Under the pieces are notes generated by a model. It was given only the letters and a program-made list of their open reading frames with translations, ran no database searches and was not told the origin of the DNA. 64,000 nucleotides of DNA from Zygotorulaspora mrakii (lineage: Eukaryota > Ascomycota > Saccharomycetes > Saccharomycetales > Saccharomycetaceae), in the NCBI RefSeq assembly GCF_013402915.1, contig NC_050725.1, forward strand, positions 1 to 64,000, written 5' to 3'. The position numbers were made by a program, and so were the translations under genes. Below are positions 57,044-64,000 of this stretch, piece by piece (positions within the stretch are counted from its first letter, which is position 1; every line of letters begins with the position of its first letter).

Positions 57044-58522
57044 TCAATGGACGGTGCCCAACTCTTGACCCATTTTCACTTTATCGCCGTCTTTAACTTT
57101 AAACTTGAAACTTTTTGGTGCTTCGAAGCACAAGACCACAGTACTACCAAGCATGAAACCACCCAGTTCTTCACCTTTGGTGAGCGGCATGCCACCTAAA
57201 ATCCTGCTTGCATTTCCATAGGTGGCTTCATAACAGGCATGAGGTTCACTGTGTCTTTTTCTTTTGACATTTGTTTTCAGCTCTTTATCGAAATTCAACT
57301 TGATGGATCCAACGTTTGTTGCACCAACGGGCGTCATGCTAAAAAAACCGTGTTTCCAATTACCTAAAAGTGCAACACGCTCATTGAGAACAAATAGGTT
57401 TGGGAAATTCCTTTGAAAGTATGGAGCCACAGAGAATAAGTCTCCTGGAAAATGACGACGTATCTTACAAACCCAATTGACCGGTGAGTGAAAATGATGA
57501 TAATCTCCAGGCGCTAAATATATAACAGCGAAAAACAGTTGTGTGTCTTTTGGTTCATTATAAGGCTTACCGTATAGATCAGGATTGAGGGATAGTTCAT
57601 TTAGTAGACCAACAGTTTTTGACATAGTTGGCTTTGATTCTTCGACTGTTTTATCACCCTCATTCTTAACCTCTATGTAATGTTCTGATTCATTACCGCT
57701 AGGATCAGAAAGCCTAAAATTGTTAACTCTGGCAAACTCTTTATGTTTCTCCTCATCAGGTACTAAATCAACAGTAGACTGACTTCTTGACACTGATGGC
57801 TGGGAATGAGTGCCCAAAAAATCTCTGATAGAGTAAGTAAGCCCCTTCACTTGCTCAATTTCACCACTATCTGAATCAATTATGCCAATTTGTAAAACCT
57901 TACCATCACTAGGACAAATTATTGCATTATGACCAGGATATATTGGTCTGGCATTCGGTTGAATGTTACGATAGAAAAACTCTGACAAGTTCGAATAGTG
58001 CCTCAAATCTGGGTCTTCCATTTCGTCCAGATTAACACCAAACAAGTAGGAATAGCACTTAAAACCCCATGGCCTCATCCATACCGGAAGATCCAACGAA
58101 TTGACCTGTCCCCATAACCTAGATATGGCATTCAATGGCAATGTTGAATAGCAGAAAAAGATCCAATCATTATTAAAAATTTGAACCCTTGGTTTGCGTT
58201 TCAACTTTGCAGAGTCACCTTCCTCTTCATCGGCCCTCGATGACCCATTCGGAGACTGTGATCTCAGAATTATTGTGCCCAGTACGATGGTTACACCTGT
58301 TAAAACAGCCCATTTCATGACAGAATTAGGTCCTCCTGCATGCGCCCGCGATACCATCTCTTCCGTCCTCTGCCTCTGGTTCATAAGACCTTTAGCCGAG
58401 AATTTCCGCTTCCATAGCAGCGACGAAGTCCTGTTTCCCAGCTGGATCTTGGTTCCTAGACTGCCCATTGGCATTTTTACCATGGCTCTTCCTTGGATTA
58501 GTGCCTTTTCCACATGAAACAT
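57044..58522 (-). CDS. PSD1: Mitochondrial phosphatidylserine decarboxylase Psd1
   Basis: 492-aa proenzyme (S. cerevisiae Psd1, 500 aa) that makes phosphatidylethanolamine at the mitochondrial inner membrane. A basic N-terminus of about 60 residues is the presequence, followed by a membrane span near 68-90 (KWAVLTGVTIVLGTIIL). YLAPGDYHHFHSPVNW carries the conserved His of the autoprocessing triad. LGST at 458-461 is the self-cleavage site: Ser460 becomes the pyruvoyl group of the 31-33-residue alpha subunit. Compared with S. cerevisiae, the C-terminus continues to ELGTVH. Divergent from DCD1 (310 bp). Confidence 0.96.
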   Translation of the reverse strand: MFHVEKALIQGRAMVKMPMGSLGTKIQLGNRTSSLLWKRKFSAKGLMNQRQRTEEMVSRAHAGGPNSVMKWAVLTGVTIVLGTIILRSQSPNGSSRADEEEGDSAKLKRKPRVQIFNNDWIFFCYSTLPLNAISRLWGQVNSLDLPVWMRPWGFKCYSYLFGVNLDEMEDPDLRHYSNLSEFFYRNIQPNARPIYPGHNAIICPSDGKVLQIGIIDSDSGEIEQVKGLTYSIRDFLGTHSQPSVSRSQSTVDLVPDEEKHKEFARVNNFRLSDPSGNESEHYIEVKNEGDKTVEESKPTMSKTVGLLNELSLNPDLYGKPYNEPKDTQLFFAVIYLAPGDYHHFHSPVNWVCKIRRHFPGDLFSVAPYFQRNFPNLFVLNERVALLGNWKHGFFSMTPVGATNVGSIKLNFDKELKTNVKRKRHSEPHACYEATYGNASRILGGMPLTKGEELGGFMLGSTVVLCFEAPKSFKFKVKDGDKVKMGQELGTVH

Positions 58523-58832
58523 CCTGCTCTGATTATGGCACTTATGTTCAATGGTCTAAAAGTGCGAAAGCTAGTACCAGTACTTATTTATATCAAGACG
58601 GGGCCCTTCGTTTTTCTTCCAGCCATGTGAAATAAATGGCATTTTTTTCATGTACACTCTGAGACACAAAATTTAGGACCTCATCGGACGCGACGCCAAA
58701 GGTGATTTGAGTAATATCAGCTGAAGTGAAAGGTCAAATTGAGAGGGTGCGAAAAACTGCAATTGATCAGTGTAAGCAATTGCTACGCCATAATCCTTAC
58801 AACTTGTTAAAAAATCCTGTATCCTGTTTAAA
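58523..58832. promoter_or_regulatory. PSD1-DCD1 divergent promoter
   Basis: 310 bp. TATTTATATCAA near 58586-58597 could serve PSD1. DCD1 has no obvious TATA; AAAACTGCAA and A/T tracts precede its ATG. In S. cerevisiae the two genes sit on different chromosomes (XIV and VIII). A CATGTGAAAT-type inositol/choline element (58623-58632) resembles the UASINO core known for phospholipid genes, which would fit PSD1. Confidence 0.45.
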
Positions 58833-59768
58833 ATGTTAGTTGCTGTTAGCGGGACGAAATTTAGCGGGGTAGACGTAACAATTCAGGTATTGGTTGAAGA
58901 CCATGGTTTTAAAATGCTTGATCACAACGAGAATGAAGAGAAGATACTCGATTACGCTACAAAATTTTACCAAACAAATATGGTGATTCGTTGCGAAAAG
59001 CTAAAGCTCCTGAATGTTTTAGAAAAGCGCCCATTCTTTGTCCACCTTTCGATTGATGCCTCGTTGCATTTACGGGTGAGTCTAATACAAAAAGAGCTAC
59101 AAGAGTTTAATATTGAAAATTTCATAGATATTATTGATCGTTTTGATTATGACCCTGACTCTATTAAGTTGCGCGAGCAGGCTCATTTTAAGTTCAAGAT
59201 TGTCGATAAAGATATCACTACGTTACGTTTTCGACTTTCTAAATCAATGGGGGAGCAGCTACAAATGCTACAAAATACGAATTCCAAAGAATTGAAACCA
59301 CCATTGAGACCAGATTGGGATACGTACTTCATGAAATTGGCAACGTTGGCGGCATCCCGTTCCAACTGTATGAAAAGAAGAGTAGGTTGTGTAATTGTAC
59401 GGGACCGTAGAGTTATCGCAACGGGATATAATGGAACCCCTCGTCATTTGACTAATTGCTTTAATGGAGGATGCCCACGTTGTAACAGCGGAGATTCCCA
59501 TTCTTTGCATAGCTGTCTATGTCTTCATGCGGAGGAAAATGCACTGCTCGAAGCAGGTAGAGATAGAATCGGTCCCAATGCAATTTTATATTGCGATACT
59601 TGCCCGTGTCTAACATGTTCAGTTAAAATTGTGCAAACAGGCATTCGGGAAGTCGTGTATAGTCAGACATACCGAATGGATGAAGAAAGTCTTAAGGTGT
59701 TAAAGGCTGGAGGAGTAAGGATTAGACAGTTCAGCTTTGCTCAAGAGCCTAGGATAATAAATGTATGA
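58833..59768 (+). CDS. DCD1: Deoxycytidylate deaminase Dcd1
   Basis: 311 aa (S. cerevisiae Dcd1, 312 aa); converts dCMP to dUMP for thymidylate synthesis. The N-terminal half (1-155) is a kinase-like P-loop-derived domain beginning LVAVSGTKFSG, typical of the fungal enzyme. The catalytic domain has zinc ligand His232 and proton shuttle Glu234 in CLHAEENALLEAG, and Cys259 and Cys262 in PCLTC. KRRVGCVIVRDRRVIATGYNGTP is the nucleotide-binding region. A structural zinc site is likely at CPRC and HSC (214-229). Orientation relative to RPC10 agrees with chromosome VIII gene order. Confidence 0.96.
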   Translation: MLVAVSGTKFSGVDVTIQVLVEDHGFKMLDHNENEEKILDYATKFYQTNMVIRCEKLKLLNVLEKRPFFVHLSIDASLHLRVSLIQKELQEFNIENFIDIIDRFDYDPDSIKLREQAHFKFKIVDKDITTLRFRLSKSMGEQLQMLQNTNSKELKPPLRPDWDTYFMKLATLAASRSNCMKRRVGCVIVRDRRVIATGYNGTPRHLTNCFNGGCPRCNSGDSHSLHSCLCLHAEENALLEAGRDRIGPNAILYCDTCPCLTCSVKIVQTGIREVVYSQTYRMDEESLKVLKAGGVRIRQFSFAQEPRIINV

Positions 59769-59959
59769 ACGTTAATTTTAGGCATTACAAAAGACAATTG
59801 CGACCTCTATAGGTGGCAAAATATGTTTATAGAATAGGGAGCTAGTCATTCCTGAAGCTGGCTGCCCCAATGCCAGCAACTGCATGACTTGCACGGAGTA
59901 TATATATTTTGTTAGACTTCTTCACACTAGATAATTAATTATGCTTTAAGCGCGTGCAT

Positions 59960-60745
59960 CTATGTTTCCCTATAAACGTAGGGTCCGGGTCTCTTCTCGC
60001 AACCAAAAGACATATCAATCAATTCTGAATCACGATAAAGTAGCTTACATCGAATTTCATCGCCAGGATGCAATTCACCTACACCAGCAGGTGTTCCAGT
60101 GAGGATGATATCGCCAGGTTCCAATGATATCATCGTTGAGATATGCTGAATTATCTTGTGGAGTGGAGTTAGCATTAAATTTGTTGTCCCATCTTGCCTT
60201 TTGAAATTATTGACTGCACAAGTTAGCCTGAATACATCCTGCAAATTATCCCTATCCTTTATCAATTTGGCTTTAGGAATAAATTCTGAAATAGGTAAAA
60301 AAGTATCAAACCCCTTACCAATGGACCATGGTAAACCTTTCTTCTTTGCTTCATCCTGTACGTTTCTTGCCGTCAAATCGAGAGCTAATGATATCCCGCT
60401 AATAGCGTCAAAGACATCACTTGCATGAAATTCGTTAGCTTCAACATTAGAAATGTACTTATCGATAACTAATGCCAACTCAATCTCATGATGAATAACG
60501 ACTCCGTGAGGAGCAAAAATGGGGGACGGATTTGTCCCATTATCATTTAATCCATGATAACTAGAATTCTTGGGGAGACTTTTGCAAGCATTCAATTGAT
60601 TAATTGGGGTTATGATACTTGAACTGGGTTTTAGGAAAAAAAAAGGCTGCTTAGGAGTTGCATTGTTTAGCTCCTTGATATGAGCGGCGTAATTACGACC
60701 TATACAGATAATTTTTCTGGCAGCTTTCAAATACTGATAGCTCAT
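59960..60745 (-). CDS. FMP41: Fmp41, FAH-family mitochondrial protein
   Basis: 261 aa from the ATG at 60745 (MSYQYLKAARKIICIGRNYAAHIKEL); the longer frame begins with TTG. Nearly collinear with S. cerevisiae Fmp41 (259 aa). Fumarylacetoacetate hydrolase-fold marks are the metal-binding HHEIELALVID (about 85-95), ALDLTARNVQDEAKKKGLPW and EPGDIILTGTPAGVGELHPGDE. Human FAHD1 relatives are acylpyruvate hydrolases/oxaloacetate decarboxylases, so a similar mitochondrial role is likely. Convergent with DCD1 (191 bp). Confidence 0.95.
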   Translation of the reverse strand: MSYQYLKAARKIICIGRNYAAHIKELNNATPKQPFFFLKPSSSIITPINQLNACKSLPKNSSYHGLNDNGTNPSPIFAPHGVVIHHEIELALVIDKYISNVEANEFHASDVFDAISGISLALDLTARNVQDEAKKKGLPWSIGKGFDTFLPISEFIPKAKLIKDRDNLQDVFRLTCAVNNFKRQDGTTNLMLTPLHKIIQHISTMISLEPGDIILTGTPAGVGELHPGDEIRCKLLYRDSELIDMSFGCEKRPGPYVYRET

Positions 60746-61008
60746 TGTGTCAAAGCTTTTCAATGATTGATCTTAAAACCTGCGTGGAGCTAGACAGCGG
60801 GGGCCCTTACATCTCTTATCTGTCGTCTGTTCTTGTTCAGAGGAATCTTAAAAAACAAGAATAATTCAGGGTGACAAAAGCGTAAAACTGTATAGCATAG
60901 TAAAAAGTATAAGACAAAAGCATAAATGTGAAAGAGGAATATGAGTATAAAATCAAAGAGCGCGACACAGGATGAATACAAACTGTGAATTGTGAAATTA
61001 CTGATCTT

Positions 61009-63063
61009 CTAGGTCGAGTTCGGAAATTTTTCCAGTTTTGTAGCTAATTTGACGGAATCTGACGTTAAGTCACTAAATGAATTCTGTCGTTGTCCAGACA
61101 TCGCTTTAGTACCGACTGCTAATTCATTGGCCGGCAAGGATATTACCTGCGTACCATTTATGACATTAGGCAGAGTGCTTATTGTTCCTATTGCGCTTGC
61201 AATTGGATTTTTTGGCATTCCCTTTGACCCAGAAATTGATACTGGCAAAAATCCACCTGTTTCCGCATCTTTTTTACTGTTAGACGACATAGTAGTAGTG
61301 TCTGTACTGAAGGATGTGTTTGACTCTGAGCTATTTGACTGATTTGCAATTGCCATGATTGCTCGTCTTGAATTCATTCCATTATAATCGTCGAGGGAGT
61401 TTTTACGTTGTCCTGTTCCCGATGAAGTGCTTGCTTGTCTGCTTCTACCTCTGATCGACGTTCCTTGATCTGATGGATGTCTATCCTCATCATCAGAGTC
61501 ATGCTGTAAGTTTTCCCCTCTGGGGTTCACTCCTCCACGTTGGAAATATCTCGTCTCCTGGAGTACTTGTTTAATGTGAGCTAAGATTGACAAAGATGAT
61601 GGCACGTCACTTTTAGTTATGGTTGTTTCCAACATTGCTATCAAAGATTTATTTTCATTTGTGTATCCAGACTTCTGCGCAATGCCACATAGTTTATCAA
61701 TCGCTTGAGACATGTCATCATATTCGGATTCATAAAATTTCAAGTCTACCTCTACCTTTTTTATGTATTCCTTTTTTCTTCTCCGAAACTTTGAGGCAGC
61801 TACACGATTCCTCTCTAAAAATTCTTTTCGTTTCCGTTCCTGATCGTCATCATCACTATTCTCTTTGCTAACATTATCGTACTGGGGTGACTCTGCAGCA
61901 CTATTTTGATTCTTTTTATGTGTTCTGGAAGTTTTACTAAAGCTTGAGGATTTTCTTTTTCGTACGTTGTTCTGTGGAGGTGATCCTGCACTGAAAGATT
62001 TCGTTTTTGTTTTGTTCATGATTGATCCAGCTGGGTCTATTGGTACTGCCGTTGCCAGTGGTACTTTTGCTGCTGTTAGTTTTGTAATACTGCTTCTTCC
62101 CTCTTGCTTGACACTTCTCTTGTCGCTGTCCCTGATAATGCCATTTTCATTAACATGTATCGCGCTATTTAATTGTGAGCTTGTCGGATTGTTCGTCAAT
62201 CCCAACATTGAACCGAGTCCGGGGGTAAGAGTTGCTGCTTCCGCGGTATGCACTGTATCACTATTCGATAGCTCCAAAGAATTTGAATTTGTGTTGTTCA
62301 TCTGTTTTTGACGGTTATTTTCTACATCGTGAAAATTAGGTTCTGGTTTGACGTTGCTGAAGGATGGTAATGTATTAAAAGGTGGATGATGAACCAGATT
62401 ATGGCCTGTACCGAGAATGGGAGTCAAACCTGTTCTCATACTTGACTCGTTGGGAGTAAGGCCTGTCTTGGGAAGGTTGACGAAATAGCCGGTTTTTAAG
62501 CTTTCCGCTGTGGTGGCTCCACTACTCATATTTGTTGGAAGAGACGTTGCGAGCGGAACATGTCCTGTGAGCTGGTGATGTGGCACTCCATTGAGACCAG
62601 ATCCAGAAATTGCATTATGCTGCATATACGATGGAGATAGTAAAATGGGTGGTAGTCTATTACTACCACCCGGAGTCAATTGCGGCGGTGAATGTATATT
62701 GGGTCTCTCTGCTCCGTACATCAACGAAGACAACTTACCCTTTTCCGCACCATCATAGTGTCTCATCGTGCTATTTTCCACGACTTCACTGTTCAGAGGG
62801 GACCCTGTAGTATTCCCAATAACATTGGCATTGGCATTGGAACTGACTACAGTGGCTGACACGCTCTCGTTCGGCACCACGTCAACGCCCTCCAGCTTTT
62901 GAATAGCCGCTCCTCTGCTACCATTATCCAACTCGAAACTGGGGCCTCTGGGCCTTGGTTCTTTAGTTGATGCAAAGCTTTGCTCGAATGGGTTTGGTTC
63001 TAAATCAAATGTAGAAACACTCTTCGATGAATTAGAGTCCATTCCCTTCGTTGTGCTGGACAT
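61009..63063 (-). CDS. SKO1: bZIP osmostress regulator Sko1
   Basis: 684 aa (S. cerevisiae Sko1, 647 aa). The basic region FLERNRVAASKFRRRKKEYIKK is at about 415-436, followed by a heptad region with hydrophobic spacing to about 470; this is the ATF/CREB type that binds CRE sites. The long N-terminus is Ser/Thr/Asn-rich with several TP/SP sites (QLTPGG, TGLTPNES, TGLTPILG), candidates for Hog1 MAPK phosphorylation. RKRKSSSFSK near 369-378 resembles a PKA-type RRxS region. It recruits Tup1-Cyc8 and is converted to an activator by Hog1 in S. cerevisiae. Confidence 0.95.
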   Translation of the reverse strand: MSSTTKGMDSNSSKSVSTFDLEPNPFEQSFASTKEPRPRGPSFELDNGSRGAAIQKLEGVDVVPNESVSATVVSSNANANVIGNTTGSPLNSEVVENSTMRHYDGAEKGKLSSLMYGAERPNIHSPPQLTPGGSNRLPPILLSPSYMQHNAISGSGLNGVPHHQLTGHVPLATSLPTNMSSGATTAESLKTGYFVNLPKTGLTPNESSMRTGLTPILGTGHNLVHHPPFNTLPSFSNVKPEPNFHDVENNRQKQMNNTNSNSLELSNSDTVHTAEAATLTPGLGSMLGLTNNPTSSQLNSAIHVNENGIIRDSDKRSVKQEGRSSITKLTAAKVPLATAVPIDPAGSIMNKTKTKSFSAGSPPQNNVRKRKSSSFSKTSRTHKKNQNSAAESPQYDNVSKENSDDDDQERKRKEFLERNRVAASKFRRRKKEYIKKVEVDLKFYESEYDDMSQAIDKLCGIAQKSGYTNENKSLIAMLETTITKSDVPSSLSILAHIKQVLQETRYFQRGGVNPRGENLQHDSDDEDRHPSDQGTSIRGRSRQASTSSGTGQRKNSLDDYNGMNSRRAIMAIANQSNSSESNTSFSTDTTTMSSNSKKDAETGGFLPVSISGSKGMPKNPIASAIGTISTLPNVINGTQVISLPANELAVGTKAMSGQRQNSFSDLTSDSVKLATKLEKFPNST

Positions 63064-63650
63064 CCCAAACTACAATGTTTCTGTACTGTAGCTCAAATCA
63101 CTTCCAAACGAGCGTCACCCACTCCTCTCTTCTTGACTCTTGACTACTTGATATTGTGATTCCGCTTTTCAATATAGCTAGATTACCGAACTTCTTTTTC
63201 TGCATGAGGTTTTTTAACTTGACCCTACTACAAAAAATAGTAAGAAGAGAACATCCCGATAAGCACAAAGGATTGAAAGGCCTTCAATACTCCCAAAACT
63301 CTCGGAAACAACGCTAAGTGCTGGATATGCTCTTGTTATACGGTTGAAACTCATAGAAGCGGAAGCACTCAAGGAGACATGATTTTCGCTGAAAAACGAT
63401 TCTCTTATCAATAGACGTAATACTACTGATCTTGGTCGGTTTGAGCTGAAAGACCATGATACTACTTGTATCAACTCGGTTTTTATGTTACACTAAATAT
63501 TAAGATACGTAGGTCACTTGCTATTTAGATAAGGCCCCTCACAGCTTCCGTCTGCGTCTCCCGGCAAAATGCCTGAACCCTTCATTAAGATCGCATGGGG
63601 TAACTGCGTGCGCATATGCACACCTCCCCAGCCCGGGCAGAATTCCGCTC
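63064..63650. other. SKO1 upstream region
   Basis: 587 bp between the RPC10 stop and the SKO1 ATG. Short frames on both strands overlap and show no family features. It holds the RPC10 terminator and the SKO1 promoter; no CRE-type TGACGTCA was found in it. Confidence 0.4.
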
Positions 63651-63863
63651 CTACCTTGCTTCAAATTGAACCATTCTCTTTGTTCTGGCTTTTAGCAGAA
63701 TTCTGTGACCACACTCCTTACAACGCACCGGGTCTGTTCTGGACAGCGACAAGGTCGCAGAGCACTCGGCACAGATATATTTCAAAGTAGCAGTCTTAGC
63801 TTGCGAGGTACCGGCAGCAGCTGCATCTAAATTAACAGGAATCTGAAATCCTTCGCGAGACAT
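63651..63863 (-). CDS. RPC10: RNA polymerase shared subunit Rpb12/ABC10-alpha
   Basis: 70 aa, the same length as S. cerevisiae Rpc10/Rpb12 and nearly identical to it from MSREGFQIP to VQFEAR. The zinc-binding cysteines Cys31, Cys34, Cys48 and Cys51 (CAEC and CKEC) are intact. A common subunit of RNA polymerases I, II and III. Neighbour order (RPC10 then DCD1) follows YHR143W-A/YHR144C, with SKO1 and FMP41 of the sister region interleaved. Confidence 0.98.
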   Translation of the reverse strand: MSREGFQIPVNLDAAAAGTSQAKTATLKYICAECSATLSLSRTDPVRCKECGHRILLKARTKRMVQFEAR

Positions 63864-64000
63864 CTTCTTTCAATGGGAACTAGACAACCTTTGTAATTTG
63901 ACTGATTCAGCGTTACAGGAAAAAGTGAACGGAGTAACTGCAATAACCAACCTGATGGACTCCCTGAATGTATCTGTTACCAGTTGCTGCGGATCGATAC

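Noticed and set aside
1..64000. CRISPR arrays, prokaryotic operons, phage or rRNA genes
   Set aside because: Nothing of the kind is visible; promoter layout, tRNA introns and gene content are those of a yeast nucleus.

Overview
The window is nuclear DNA of a budding yeast (Saccharomycetaceae): compact intron-less genes, intron-containing tRNA-Tyr and tRNA-Pro, and proteins that read as clear orthologues of Saccharomyces cerevisiae genes. From 27.2 kb to the right end, gene order interleaves pairs of S. cerevisiae regions that arose by the whole-genome duplication. From 27.3 to 47.5 kb, chromosome XIII genes (YML053C-like, SUR7, AIM32, RSE1, GSF2, PRP39) alternate with chromosome X genes (YJR056C, HIT1, KCH1, BFA1). 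From 47.8 to 63.9 kb, chromosome XIV genes (NOP13, APC1, PSD1, FMP41, SKO1) alternate with chromosome VIII genes (DCD1, RPC10). KCH1/PRM6 and MDG1/CRP1 are each present once. This is the pattern of a species that did not undergo the duplication. The protein resemblance fits the Zygosaccharomyces/Torulaspora group, but genus is inference.

Positions 1-27 kb look like a subtelomeric or accessory region: long gene-poor spacers and metabolic genes rather than housekeeping genes. In order they are an MDR-type oxidoreductase, a bacterial-luciferase-like flavin monooxygenase, an FAD monooxygenase, an aryl-alcohol dehydrogenase (AAD), a YPL088W-type aldo-keto reductase, a divergent polyol transporter/mannitol dehydrogenase pair (HXT13/17-like and DSF1-like), a Dal5-family permease, a class IV aminotransferase-fold protein that appears to lack the usual catalytic lysine, and a class V Egt2-like PLP enzyme. 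A tRNA-Tyr gene lies at the boundary with the conserved block.

The conserved block covers splicing (RSE1, PRP39), snoRNP assembly and nucleolar work (HIT1, NOP13), mitosis (BFA1, APC1), membrane and transport functions (SUR7, GSF2, KCH1, PSD1), nucleotide metabolism (DCD1), osmostress transcription (SKO1) and RNA polymerase (RPC10). Between GSF2 and KCH1, a tRNA-Arg(CCT) is embedded in three diverged copies of a roughly 500-bp LTR-like repeat. GAL80, which lies between SUR7 and AIM32 in S. cerevisiae, is absent from that interval.

Several genes were given an internal ATG as start because the longest open frame begins at a non-ATG codon. No prokaryotic system, CRISPR array, rRNA, intact transposon or convincing centromere was seen. 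All identifications were made by reading translations against remembered family features; no database search was run.
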